Positions 25,621 to 33,941 of a stretch of 64,000 nucleotides of DNA are shown here, piece after piece. This DNA is from CAXSBR01 sp964252015. Its GTDB lineage: Bacteria > Actinomycetota > Actinomycetes > Mycobacteriales > Jatrophihabitantaceae. How positions within the stretch are numbered: position 1 is the stretch's first letter; every line of letters starts with the position of its first letter. Under the pieces are notes generated by a model. It was not told where the DNA came from. It was given only the letters and a program-made list of their open reading frames with translations, and made no database searches. The stretch is from NCBI GenBank assembly GCA_964252015.1, contig CAXULW010000013.1, positions 1 through 64,000 of the forward strand. Reading direction: 5' to 3'. A program made the position numbers and the translations under genes.

Positions 25621-26115
25621 TTACGACCAGGAGACCGGCCCGCTGCCCGTGACGTACCCAGCCAAGTGGGACGGCTCAGCGTTCAGGTCGCACGCGCCGT
25701 TGGCTTTGCGCGGGGCGATGAACTGTTCCCGCACCACGTAGTTGCCGTGGCCGGTGAGCCCGGCGTAGCTGCCTGTTCCCGCACCGAGCGTGTACTTGCC
25801 GGTGATCTTGAACTTGAACAAGCACGTCTTCTTGTTCAGCTTGTAGGTGAAGTGACTCTGGCTATCCGGGTGGTAGATCTCCAGCAGGCCCTGGCTGAAG
25901 CGCAGGGTGTCGCTCTGATCGTGATCCACGTCCTTACCCGAATCGGTGAACGCACCGTGGGCGACGACAGTCTGACTGTCGTCGGCGATGGTGATCAGGA
26001 AGTACTCCGTCCCGGCGCTACTGGCGGTTGCGGCGCTGGCCGGGGCTACGACGGCGGCCATGACCGCGGCGGCGGCCGCGGCAACCCCGATGGTGCGGCG
26101 TACGAGTGCTGACAT
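25621..26115 (-). CDS. Secreted allene-oxide-cyclase-barrel-like protein
   Basis: This 164-residue protein has a clear signal peptide (RR then an Ala/Val stretch, cleavage after APASA near residue 29). The mature domain resembles the AOC/dirigent beta-barrel, including the glycine-rich GKYTLGAGTGSYAGLTGHGNY segment and EIYHPDSQSHFTYKL. Bacterial members include secreted proteins of unknown role and cyclases such as AbyU, so no reaction is assigned. It lies 108 bp downstream of a 34-residue peptide gene in the same direction and could share its transcript. Confidence 0.75.
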   Translation of the reverse strand: MSALVRRTIGVAAAAAAVMAAVVAPASAATASSAGTEYFLITIADDSQTVVAHGAFTDSGKDVDHDQSDTLRFSQGLLEIYHPDSQSHFTYKLNKKTCLFKFKITGKYTLGAGTGSYAGLTGHGNYVVREQFIAPRKANGACDLNAEPSHLAGYVTGSGPVSWS

Positions 26116-26223
26116 GCTTCCCCCGATGTTGAACCGACCGTGCTGACACTCCGAGGATCCGACTCCGGATGCGTGCGAGCAATGCGTACAAACGCGTAGG
26201 GCACCGAATCGGGCAAGCGCCGC

Positions 26224-26328
26224 TCAACCAACACTAGGAATGGCGATGTTGGCAATAGTGCGGTAAGCACAGCTGGAGATCGCGCAGGTGCTCTCATCGT
26301 CCGGCGTATTGTTCGACACGTCATTCAC
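26224..26328 (-). CDS. Small two-Cys peptide, RiPP-precursor-like
   Basis: A 34-codon reading frame begins GTG 5 nt after a strong AGGAG site, a spacing better than that of most genes here. The product starts MNDVSNNTPDDEST (acidic and polar, leader-like). It continues with CAISSCAYRT and ends ANIAIPSVG, a small hydrophobic C terminus; the two cysteines are Cys15 and Cys20. Its lower GC at third positions, especially in the 3-prime half, differs from neighbouring genes. Such a composition recalls ribosomally made, modified peptides, but no modification enzyme is seen nearby. It is divergent from a histidine kinase with only 27 nt between starts. Function unknown. Confidence 0.5.
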   Translation of the reverse strand: MNDVSNNTPDDESTCAISSCAYRTIANIAIPSVG

Positions 26329-26355
26329 GGGAACTCCTACGGAACGGATGTTGTC

Positions 26356-28116
26356 GTGAGTGAAGTGGGTTCGGCGGGGGGCCGGGACAACCGCCCGAGC
26401 CGCATGGGGTCGCTGAGCGAGCGCCGGGATCAGGACGCCGAGCAGCGCGACCAGGACGCCCAAGACCGGGATGTCACCAACGAACAGCGTGATCGCCTGG
26501 CCGGTCAACGAGATCACAGTGCCGGTCAGCGCGATATCCGGGACGACCTGCGCGACCTCAACGGCGAGCAACGCGACCTGGACGCCGAGCAACGCGACCT
26601 GGACGCCGAGCAGCGTGACCGCGACGCCGGCCGCCGCGATCTCGAGGCGGACAAGCGCGATCAGGAGGCCGAACTGAGCGACTCGGCCGACCCGAACGCC
26701 ACTGACGCAGCCGGCTTCGAGGCTAGGCGGCGGCGGTCGCTGCTTCGGCAAGAAGCGGCCCTCGACCGTCGTGACGCCCTGCGCGACCGCGCCGAGGCCG
26801 CCACCGGACGGGACCGGGCCGGTTTGGATCGCGGCACCGCCTTGGCCGATCGCGTGGCCGGGGCCAGCGGGCGGGATTCCGCCGAGATGGACCGGGGCGT
26901 CGCCTTGGCTGATCGCGTGGCCGGGGCCAGCGGGCGGGACTCCGCCGAAATGGACCGGGGCACGGCCATGGACGACCGGGCCGCCTCGGCGACGGACCGG
27001 CAATATGCCTCGCAGCTGGCCACCAGCCTGGTCTTCGGGTGGACGGTGCGCCAGATCGATCCACCGGAACTGCTGTACGTCAGCCCGGGCTACCTGCGCA
27101 TTCTCGGACTGCCGCAGACGCAGGCCGATCTGACGCTGGAACAGGCGCTGGCCATGATCCACCTTGACGATCTCGCCGCGATCTCGACGGCCTACCTGCA
27201 TCCGGCCACGCCGGGGCCGGCCAGCGAGGCCGAGTTTCGGATCATCCGTCCGGACGGCGAAACCCGCTGGATCCGGACGGTGAACAGCCCCGTCATCAAC
27301 GCCGACGCAACGATCACGCGGGTCGCGACCACGGTGGAGGATGTGACCGACCGCAAGGATTCCGAGGCCGCCGTCCGACTGGCCCAGGAACACGCGGAAC
27401 GAGCGAACGCCGCGAAGAGTGATTTTCTGTCGCGGATGAGCCATGAACTGCGTACCCCGCTCAACGCGGTTCTCGGGTTTGCCCAGCTCCTCGCGCTCGA
27501 TCCGCTGTCGCCGACCCAGGTCACCGCGGTCGACCACATCCTGCGCGGGGGCAGGCACCTGCTGGAAATGATCGACGACGTGTTGGACATGTCGCGCATC
27601 GACACCGGGCGGCTGGCCGTGACCCTGGTGCCGGTTTCCATCGCCGACTTGCTGGTCGAGGTCATCGACGTGATGCGGCCGGTCGCAACGGCGAGTCAGG
27701 TGGACATTCGCCAGGATGCGGCGGACTCCGTGATCGACAGCTGGGTCCTCGGCGACCGCCAACGCCTACGGCAGGTGCTCTTGCAGTTGCTGTCCAACGC
27801 GGTGAAGTACAACAAGACGGATGGCCGGGTGGAGATCAGTTGCGCGCCGATCCCGGACACAGGTGAGCTGCGGATAAGCGTTGCCGACACCGGTTGTGGG
27901 ATCGGACCGACCGAGCTCGCGGGACTGGTCATTCCCTTCGAGCGCATCACCTTCAAACGTTCCGACATCGAAGGGGCCGGCATCGGGTTGGCGCTGTCGT
28001 TCCGGCTCGCCTCGATCATGGGCGGTCGCATCGAAGTGGAGTCCGAGCTCGGGCTGGGCAGTACCTTCTCCCTGACCATGCCCTTGACCGAAACCCCGGT
28101 GACCGAAGCGGCCTGA
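26356..28116 (+). CDS. PAS sensor histidine kinase with RD-repeat N terminus
   Basis: This 586-residue soluble kinase has an unusual N-terminal region (residues about 20-215) of charged repeats: first 7-residue units of the type QRDxDAE, then 21-residue units GASGRDSAEMDRGxALADRVA. A PAS domain follows (about 215-335; LYVSPGYLRILG, FRIIRPDGETRWIRTV). Then come HisKA (FLSRMSHELRTPLNAVLGF, phospho-acceptor His) and an ATPase domain (NAVKYNK, DTGCGIG, GAGIGLALS). There are no membrane segments, so the ligand is cytoplasmic. RD-rich heptads precede PAS or GGDEF domains in other actinobacterial proteins and probably form a coiled coil. No partner regulator is adjacent. The start codon is GTG; a downstream ATG at 26404 is possible. 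Confidence 0.9.
   Translation: MSEVGSAGGRDNRPSRMGSLSERRDQDAEQRDQDAQDRDVTNEQRDRLAGQRDHSAGQRDIRDDLRDLNGEQRDLDAEQRDLDAEQRDRDAGRRDLEADKRDQEAELSDSADPNATDAAGFEARRRRSLLRQEAALDRRDALRDRAEAATGRDRAGLDRGTALADRVAGASGRDSAEMDRGVALADRVAGASGRDSAEMDRGTAMDDRAASATDRQYASQLATSLVFGWTVRQIDPPELLYVSPGYLRILGLPQTQADLTLEQALAMIHLDDLAAISTAYLHPATPGPASEAEFRIIRPDGETRWIRTVNSPVINADATITRVATTVEDVTDRKDSEAAVRLAQEHAERANAAKSDFLSRMSHELRTPLNAVLGFAQLLALDPLSPTQVTAVDHILRGGRHLLEMIDDVLDMSRIDTGRLAVTLVPVSIADLLVEVIDVMRPVATASQVDIRQDAADSVIDSWVLGDRQRLRQVLLQLLSNAVKYNKTDGRVEISCAPIPDTGELRISVADTGCGIGPTELAGLVIPFERITFKRSDIEGAGIGLALSFRLASIMGGRIEVESELGLGSTFSLTMPLTETPVTEAA
26566..26628. repeat. 21-bp tandem repeats encoding RD heptads
   Basis: Two identical 21-bp units (26566-26586 and 26587-26607) are followed by a diverged third. 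Each encodes two half-units of the type EQRDLDA. They lie inside the histidine kinase gene and could vary in number between strains without shifting the frame. Confidence 0.85.
26848..26973. repeat. Two 63-bp tandem repeats in the kinase gene
   Basis: Units 26848-26910 and 26911-26973 are nearly identical over their first 50 bp and each encodes 21 residues (DRVAGASGRDSAEMDRG and following). A partial earlier copy precedes them. The unit length keeps frame and implies a second periodic element after the heptads. Confidence 0.85.
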
Positions 28117-28133
28117 CCAGGCCGCGTTGCGGC

Positions 28134-29750
28134 TCAGGTGATCGGCACCCACACGTACCACGCCTGGCCACGGCCGTAGTCCAGTTGTGACACCAACCGG
28201 TAATGCTCCGCTATCGCCGGCAGGAACAGGGCCTTCTGTTCGGCGTTGAAGGTCTGCGGCCGGTAGACGATCACCGTGAAGAAATCGTGCCGTATCGCGT
28301 CCACCAGGGCCGGATTGCCGGTCAGCCGGTGGTGACTGCTCACCCGTTCGAAGTACCAGGGCGCCGACCATTGCGTCGGCGACGTGCGACTTCGGTAGGC
28401 GTAGTTGGCAATACTCGGGTTGTCGGCCAGGTAGTTGCCCGAGGGGCTGATGTAGGGGGCGAGCGCGGCCACGACGGCGTCCGAGTCGGGCCATCCGTAA
28501 CGCATGTTTTCCACCGAAGACATCCCCGTGCCGAGCAGCCCGGTGACCCAGACGATGATGGCGACCGGGACGAGACTGCGGCGCAGCGAGCGGGGCCGGG
28601 CCGGGCCGTGCTCTGTTGCGGTAGCGGTAGCGGACCGGTTGGCCCCGAGGTGTGCGCGCCCGAACGCGAGCCCGCGCGCGACCGCGAACCCGGCCAGCGG
28701 CGCGGCGAAGAAGAGACCGAAGGCCGTGTGCTTGTGCAACGACGTCGACTCGCCGATGATCACCTGCGTTACCACGGGCAGAAGCCCGGTGGCGAGAAGC
28801 AGGCCGGAGACGATCCGGTCCCGCCGACCCATGATCAGAATGCCCAGCCCGACCAGGGCAAGAAGCAACGACGGTCCCACAAAGGACCAACTGAGTCTGA
28901 GCAGATCCAGCTTCGTTTGCGGATCCAGCACTCGGCGCCCCGAACTGGACGTGGCGAAGAAGCCGACCCGGTCCGACGGTGCGGTCACCAGGTAGGCCAA
29001 CAGGGCAGCCGCGACTGTCGTTCCTGCGGCCAGCCCGACCCGCTGTGCAGCCGTCGACCAGGGGTGACGCCGCAGGCTCAGCACGGCCAGGATGGCCAGC
29101 ACCGCAGGGACGTAGATGACCGCTACGTATTTGACCGCTACGGCCAGGACCAGCACCGGGCCGATCGCGGCGGCCAGCCACAGCGGCGATCGCTGCGCTG
29201 CCTCGACCGCCATAGCCGTGGCCACGGCCAACAGCATCAAGCTGAGCGCGTCGAAGGTCGCGTACCACGCCAGGAAGGTGGCCCCGGAGCTCACCGCAAA
29301 CACGAAGCAGGCGAAGATCGCTGCGCGTGGTCCGAACAGTCGACGGGTCACCCGGAACAGACACACGTTCGTCACGAGCATGCACAGCAGGCTGAACAGC
29401 CGAACACCCGTGATACCCAGGACGTCGTCGATTGCGGCGGCCAGAACCGGGTAGAGGCCGGGCACCCCGGAAAAGTACGTTCCGTAGTTCTGTGCGTACG
29501 TGCCGTGCAACAGGTGAGCGATCAGCTGGTGGCCGGCGACGAGGTACGTCGCCTCGTCGGTCGAGACGGAGCCGTTGACCCGGACCGCCAGGCCGGCCTG
29601 GAGCGCCAGGACCGGGGCGAGCCAGGCCCAATCGGTGTACACGAAGCGGTAGAAGTGACCACCCATCCTGGCCGGCAGGCCGGCCCCGGTCTCCGGGTCG
29701 GGCAGGCGTTCTGCGGTGTCAACCGGCGCCCGGGCATCAATGAGAGTCAC
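28134..29750 (-). CDS. PMT/ArnT-like membrane glycosyltransferase
   Basis: This 538-residue polytopic protein of the GT39/GT83 kind has about ten or more hydrophobic segments. The acidic pair Asp65-Glu66 sits in the first periplasmic loop (GSVSTDEATYLVAGHQ), the catalytic signature of polyprenyl-phosphate-sugar-dependent transferases. The C-terminal 130 residues (DNPSIANYAYRSR, FTVIVYRPQ) form an extracellular domain. It transfers a sugar from a lipid donor to an unknown acceptor at the membrane. The GTG start overlaps the GT2 stop as GTGA, so it is coupled to the polysaccharide synthase. Confidence 0.82.
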   Translation of the reverse strand: MTLIDARAPVDTAERLPDPETGAGLPARMGGHFYRFVYTDWAWLAPVLALQAGLAVRVNGSVSTDEATYLVAGHQLIAHLLHGTYAQNYGTYFSGVPGLYPVLAAAIDDVLGITGVRLFSLLCMLVTNVCLFRVTRRLFGPRAAIFACFVFAVSSGATFLAWYATFDALSLMLLAVATAMAVEAAQRSPLWLAAAIGPVLVLAVAVKYVAVIYVPAVLAILAVLSLRRHPWSTAAQRVGLAAGTTVAAALLAYLVTAPSDRVGFFATSSSGRRVLDPQTKLDLLRLSWSFVGPSLLLALVGLGILIMGRRDRIVSGLLLATGLLPVVTQVIIGESTSLHKHTAFGLFFAAPLAGFAVARGLAFGRAHLGANRSATATATEHGPARPRSLRRSLVPVAIIVWVTGLLGTGMSSVENMRYGWPDSDAVVAALAPYISPSGNYLADNPSIANYAYRSRTSPTQWSAPWYFERVSSHHRLTGNPALVDAIRHDFFTVIVYRPQTFNAEQKALFLPAIAEHYRLVSQLDYGRGQAWYVWVPIT

Positions 29751-31366
29751 GCTGATACCTGCGGTCCACGACGGGAGACAGCCCGCCAGCACAGGACGAG
29801 CACCGGAACCTGCACGTAGGTCGAGAAGACGGCCAAGGCGGCCAACGGCCACATCTGACCGGTCGTCACCCGGTCCGCGGCCAGGTCGTGGACGACGCCG
29901 CTCCACAAGGCGATCTGGGTCAGGCCAGTCCAGGCCATGAGGATCCGGATCACCTTCAGCGACAGCGGAGTGTGGTCCACGGTGCCCGTCGCCACCCACT
30001 CGGCCGTCTTGCCTCGGTAGGTGTCCCATACGGCCAGGGCATGGGCGAACGAGTAGATCAGCTGAACGCGCAGGACACTCAACGTCCACGCACCTCGGTG
30101 CAGCGCCATCATCACGGGGTAGACGAGGATCAGTGGCACCAGCCACAGATAGTTACGCGGATGGATCGCGTCCGGGGCCAGCCACAACAGAAAGACCGGC
30201 GGGATCAGCGCGGTGAACCCGGTCACGGCCGTCGTGATGTAGTAACCGAAGCCGCTCCAGAAACACAGGCGTTGCTTTCCGGTCAGCGCCATGCGGTGGA
30301 AATCCTTGTTCACCATCAGGCTCATCGAGCCAGCGCACCAGCGGTACTGCTGATTGATGAAGGAGGTCAGGCCGATCGGGCACAGGCCCTTGGCCAAGAC
30401 GATAGGAACGTAACGCACGGCATATCCGGCTCCCATGACCTTCACCCCGGTGTGGACGTCCTCGGAGTGTTGTATCTGCGCGAACCCGCCCGCTTGGATC
30501 AGCGCGACCCGTCGATAGACGGCGCAGGTGCCCACGCAGATCGGAGCTCCGATCGCGTCGCGGGAGGGCTGCACCCAGCGGTAGAACAGTTCCTGCGTCG
30601 CCCCCGCCGCTTGCTGCAACCACGAAGCGGTGCCCCGGGTCGGGAAGAACTGGGGCGACTGGGCGATGCCGACCTTGGGATCGTCGAGATAGGGCACGAG
30701 CTCGGTGAGGTAGTCCTGCCGCGGGGCGAAGTCGGCATCGAAGACCGCGATCACGTCGCCACTGGAACGGGCGTAGCCGTACGCCAGGTTGCCGGCCTTC
30801 TTCATGTACCCGCGATCGGGACGACTCAGGTAGTGGAAGTCGTGCTCCGCGGCCATCTCGGCGACTTCAGCGCGGTCACCGTCATCGAGCACGTAGACCT
30901 CGACCGGCCCGGGGTAGCGCATCGCCGCGACGTGGCGGTAGGTGACCTCCAGGACGGCCAGCGACTCGCCGGCCGTCGGTAGGAACACGTCAACCGTGGG
31001 TATCGCGCCCGCCGCCCGGACCTGCCAGGAGTCGACCAGGTCGCGGTGCTGGGCCTGGTTCATCCGACGCGGCCGGGTCGAGGTGTACAGGCTGATCAGC
31101 GACACGACCAGGAGCAGCAGCACGATCAGGAGCAGGCCGCTGATCCGGGCGTCCGCATAGCTGAACCGGATCAGCGAGACCAGGAGTCCGAGGAAGGCGA
31201 GGAATCGGGCCGCCAGGTACCAGCGGTGCTGCGCACCGAAGTAGCCGTACTTCTCCTCCTCGGATACCGACATCGACAATCCGGCGATCGGCGCCCGGGT
31301 CGAGATCGACGACGAACGAATCAGTGGTGGTGGTGGTGGTGGTGCGATCTTCGCGGTGCTGGTCAC
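29747..31366 (-). CDS. Processive GT2 glycosyltransferase, cellulose-synthase-like
   Basis: This 539-residue membrane synthase has the processive GT2 signature: Asp161-Asp162 (VLDDGDR), Asp210-X-Asp212 (FDADFAPR), Glu302-Asp303 (SEDVHTG) and Gln339-Gln-X-Arg-Trp343 (QQYRW). Two transmembrane segments precede the catalytic domain and about five follow it. Such enzymes polymerise a beta-glycan and move it through the membrane. No PilZ domain is seen at the C terminus, so control by c-di-GMP is not evident. The N terminus has a run of prolines encoded by CCA repeats. It lies between the lectin lipoprotein and the GT39 gene; which sugar is used is unknown. Confidence 0.88.
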   Translation of the reverse strand: MTSTAKIAPPPPPPLIRSSSISTRAPIAGLSMSVSEEEKYGYFGAQHRWYLAARFLAFLGLLVSLIRFSYADARISGLLLIVLLLLVVSLISLYTSTRPRRMNQAQHRDLVDSWQVRAAGAIPTVDVFLPTAGESLAVLEVTYRHVAAMRYPGPVEVYVLDDGDRAEVAEMAAEHDFHYLSRPDRGYMKKAGNLAYGYARSSGDVIAVFDADFAPRQDYLTELVPYLDDPKVGIAQSPQFFPTRGTASWLQQAAGATQELFYRWVQPSRDAIGAPICVGTCAVYRRVALIQAGGFAQIQHSEDVHTGVKVMGAGYAVRYVPIVLAKGLCPIGLTSFINQQYRWCAGSMSLMVNKDFHRMALTGKQRLCFWSGFGYYITTAVTGFTALIPPVFLLWLAPDAIHPRNYLWLVPLILVYPVMMALHRGAWTLSVLRVQLIYSFAHALAVWDTYRGKTAEWVATGTVDHTPLSLKVIRILMAWTGLTQIALWSGVVHDLAADRVTTGQMWPLAALAVFSTYVQVPVLVLCWRAVSRRGPQVSA

Positions 31367-31425
31367 TTCTGGGCCTCACTGTCGGCGGCGTCCCGCGGTC
31401 TGGGACTCGGGCGCTCGGGCGGTGG

Positions 31426-32295
31426 TCAGTCCGCGGTGATGTTGACGTTCGACACCACATGGCGGTCGGTGCGGGCACCGGTCGAGGCGGTGAAACCGAC
31501 CAACAGCTTGGCGGGCAGGGCGAGGGGGGCGGTGAAGGCGACAGCGGCGTCGACGGTGACGGTGAGCAATCCGTGCTCGACGACCACCGTGATGTGGCGG
31601 ATACCCCCGCGTAACCGCGGTATCGCGGTGGCTGAATCGGCCCACGTCAACTGGTCGGGCTGCTCCGGGTTGAAACCTTTTATCAACCCGACGTCGTTGT
31701 AGGAAGGATCGCCGGGATTTTGAAACGTGTCGAAGGCGACGGCTCGCCCCGGGATACCCGCCCAGCCGAGGCCGCCACCTATCTTGCCCAGCGACGTCGA
31801 TCGTCCGGTGCTGGCGTTGATCATGGCGAACGTGGCGCCGTCGGCACCGGTACCGCCATCCATCTGCACGTCAAACGACGCGCTGAGCGAGGTGATGCCG
31901 CGCAACGGGTGGGGCCAGATCGCCGAGCCCGCGGTTCTGATCCGTGCCGTGGTGAGCACGACCGACCCGGCCGAGAGTGTGGCGCTTCCGTTCAGTTGCC
32001 ACTTTCCACCGGACGGGGCGGGGATGGCGTGGCTGGGAGCGGCGGCGGTCGTCGTCGTCGCCGGCGCCGGCGCGGCGAGCGCGCTGGTGGCCGTCGAGAT
32101 CACGACCGGCGAGTCAGCCGATGTCGACATCGACGGTGAACCCACGCCGGCAGTGCACCCGGCCAGTAGGACGATAAGGCCACCTGCAGCGCTCAGGACG
32201 GTGCGCCCGGGCGTCCGACGGGCGGCGTAGTGACCGCCCGATTCGGTCGGGGTCGATTGGGGGGAATGCACCGCTGACGAGGGATCGGTGGGCAT
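31426..32295 (-). CDS. Lectin-domain lipoprotein
   Basis: This 289-residue protein has a lipobox LLAGC near residue 47, preceded by RRTPGRTVLSAAGGLIV. A Ser/Thr/Ala linker (residues about 50-95) and an L-type lectin-like beta-sandwich follow (from KWQLNGSA to the C terminus; GGTGADGATFAM, GGGLGWAGIPGRAVAFDT). The same domain, with many identical blocks, ends the modular glycosidase at 37934-39946, suggesting both bind the same glycan. The ribosome site AGGAAGGA supports the ATG. It is the first gene of a lectin-GT2-GT39 unit and may retain the secreted polymer at the cell surface. Confidence 0.82.
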   Translation of the reverse strand: MPTDPSSAVHSPQSTPTESGGHYAARRTPGRTVLSAAGGLIVLLAGCTAGVGSPSMSTSADSPVVISTATSALAAPAPATTTTAAAPSHAIPAPSGGKWQLNGSATLSAGSVVLTTARIRTAGSAIWPHPLRGITSLSASFDVQMDGGTGADGATFAMINASTGRSTSLGKIGGGLGWAGIPGRAVAFDTFQNPGDPSYNDVGLIKGFNPEQPDQLTWADSATAIPRLRGGIRHITVVVEHGLLTVTVDAAVAFTAPLALPAKLLVGFTASTGARTDRHVVSNVNITAD

Positions 32296-32629
32296 CAGAA
32301 TCCTTCCTGTGTCACGAATCGGTGCCGGACTCGGGTCGAGGGGTCGGCAGATTCCGCCGGGCCCGGAGGTTGCAGACCCAGCGCAGAACGCGGCTTTGTT
32401 GGCGAGTGCGTCGGTTCACCCGTGCCGGCCACGTCGAGTTCGAGCCGGGTACAGGCAACGCGGAACCCGGCCGAGTGGGGGAGTGGCGTCGGGGGGAGAC
32501 GCCGAAACGGCTCAGCTTTGGGCGGCAGTTACGGGCGGGGGGCCACGGGCGGTAGATCACCGCACCGCAGGAAAGCTCGTCCAATCTCTCGAACGCCATC
32601 TGGTCTGATGACGCCCGGTGTGGCACTGG
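32296..32629 (-). other. Leader region of the lectin-GT2-GT39 unit
   Basis: This 334-bp gap separates the REC-kinase stop from the lectin lipoprotein start and must hold the promoter. A short stem GGCGTC-N7-GACGCC lies near 32484-32502. I looked for c-di-GMP, c-di-AMP and other riboswitch cores on both strands and found no convincing match. Open frames here lack codon bias. I see no gene. Confidence 0.4.
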
Positions 32630-33940
32630 CTAGATCTGGGCAACCCCGCTCGGAGTCGAATCTAGCAGAACTTGATCAAGCTGCGGCCGGGACGAACGTG
32701 CTTCGCCACCACTGTGAACATCCCCACCACTGTCGTCCTCGATCAGCGCGTCGTCGCTGACCACCCGGGTCGGTAGGAATACCTGGAACGAAGCCCCGCC
32801 ACCGGGTCGCTGATCGACCCACGCCCGGCCACCGTGCAACTGGGCGAAGCGGGAGACGAGCCAGAGCCCCAGACCCATCCCTTCCGAGCCGGCCTCAGGT
32901 CCGCGGCGAAACGGCTGGAAGAGGCTCTCGACCAGGTCCGGGGCGATGCCGGGTCCCGCATCCTCGACCGTGATGACCACACCGTCGTCGCGCACCCCGG
33001 TCTTGACCCAGATCGGTACGCCCTGGTCCAGATGGTTGTCAGCGTTGTTCAGCAGGTTCTCGACGATCCGCTCGACGTGGACCGGGTCGACCGTGGCGTA
33101 CACCGATTGGATGTCCGTCTCCACCGGGTGGTCCTGGGTGATGTCAGCACCCGCGAGCGCGCGTCGCACCAGTTCACCGACGTCGCAGGTGAGCAGCCGG
33201 TCGGCCGGCGAGCGCATCGGGTCGGAGTCCAGCAGATCGGTGAGCAGGCGATCCATCCGCTGCACGCTCACCTCGACCTTGGCGATCAGCTGGGAGCGGA
33301 TGTCGGTGGTGAGCGGTTGACTGCCGGTGGCGTCGGCGGCGAGCATCCCGGTCAGGGTCAGGACGGCGGAGATCGGACTGCGCAGATCGTGGGAGATCGT
33401 CTGCAGCATGGTGTCTTTGAGGTCATCGAGGCGACGAAGTCGTTCCGCCGCCTCGCGCTCGGTGAGCAGCGCCTCGGACAGCCGACGCTCCTCGCGCAGC
33501 CGCTCGCCCGCCTGCCGGACGATCGAGCTGCGCAGGGAGGTGTAGAGGAACCGGGTTTCCAGCAGATTGCGGGACCGGAGCACAACCTCGCTGTTGTTGA
33601 ACGGTTTGGTGACGAAGTCCTGGGCGCCCGCGCTCAGCGCCCGCTCGCTGGCCGTCGCGGTCGTGTCCGCGGTGAGAACGAGAACCGGCAGGTAGTCGCT
33701 GGGGGCGTACTCCCGGATCTGGGCCAGCACGGCGAACCCGTCGAGGTGGGGCATGTGCAGATCGAGGATGATCAGGTCGGGATCGACCTCGGCCAAGCGC
33801 GGCAGAACCTGCCGCGAGTCGGTCTCGGTGAAGATCCGACGAATTCCGGCCCGGGTCAGCACAGCCTGAAGAAGCGCGACGTTCGAGGGATGGTCGTCGA
33901 TGACGAAGACCCGCGCTTCGGCCAGGAGGTCGCCCAACAC
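32630..33940 (-). CDS. Response-regulator/histidine-kinase fusion (REC-HisKA-ATPase)
   Basis: This 436-residue protein starts with a receiver domain (residues 8-125; FVIDDHPSN acidic pair, phospho-acceptor Asp in LIILDLHMPHLDG, TKPF lysine). A coiled linker, HisKA (TISHDLRSPISAVLTLTG, phospho-acceptor His) and an ATPase domain (NLLNNADNH, EDAGPGIAP, GMGLGLWLVS) follow. Receiver-first kinases usually take phosphate from another kinase and relay it. The GTG start is 1 nt from the stop of the triple-PAS hybrid kinase, making that protein the natural partner. No DNA-binding output is present in either. Confidence 0.9.
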   Translation of the reverse strand: MLGDLLAEARVFVIDDHPSNVALLQAVLTRAGIRRIFTETDSRQVLPRLAEVDPDLIILDLHMPHLDGFAVLAQIREYAPSDYLPVLVLTADTTATASERALSAGAQDFVTKPFNNSEVVLRSRNLLETRFLYTSLRSSIVRQAGERLREERRLSEALLTEREAAERLRRLDDLKDTMLQTISHDLRSPISAVLTLTGMLAADATGSQPLTTDIRSQLIAKVEVSVQRMDRLLTDLLDSDPMRSPADRLLTCDVGELVRRALAGADITQDHPVETDIQSVYATVDPVHVERIVENLLNNADNHLDQGVPIWVKTGVRDDGVVITVEDAGPGIAPDLVESLFQPFRRGPEAGSEGMGLGLWLVSRFAQLHGGRAWVDQRPGGGASFQVFLPTRVVSDDALIEDDSGGDVHSGGEARSSRPQLDQVLLDSTPSGVAQI

Positions 33941-33941
33941 G

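Noticed and set aside
26329..27762. Minus-strand frame opposite the repeat-rich kinase
   Set aside because: It stays open because the kinase repeats have a constrained composition. Only the final 34 codons have their own ribosome site and are kept as a gene.
31324..31345. GGT trinucleotide run near the GT2 start as a phase-variation switch
   Set aside because: The unit is three bases, so copy changes only alter the number of prolines and cannot shift the frame.
32312..32626. 104-codon minus-strand frame in the same leader
   Set aside because: No codon bias, no ribosome site and no recognisable domain.
32296..32629. Possible riboswitch in the leader of the lectin-synthase operon
   Set aside because: I compared both strands with c-di-GMP and c-di-AMP riboswitch cores. 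Short similar words occur but not in the right order or with supporting stems.
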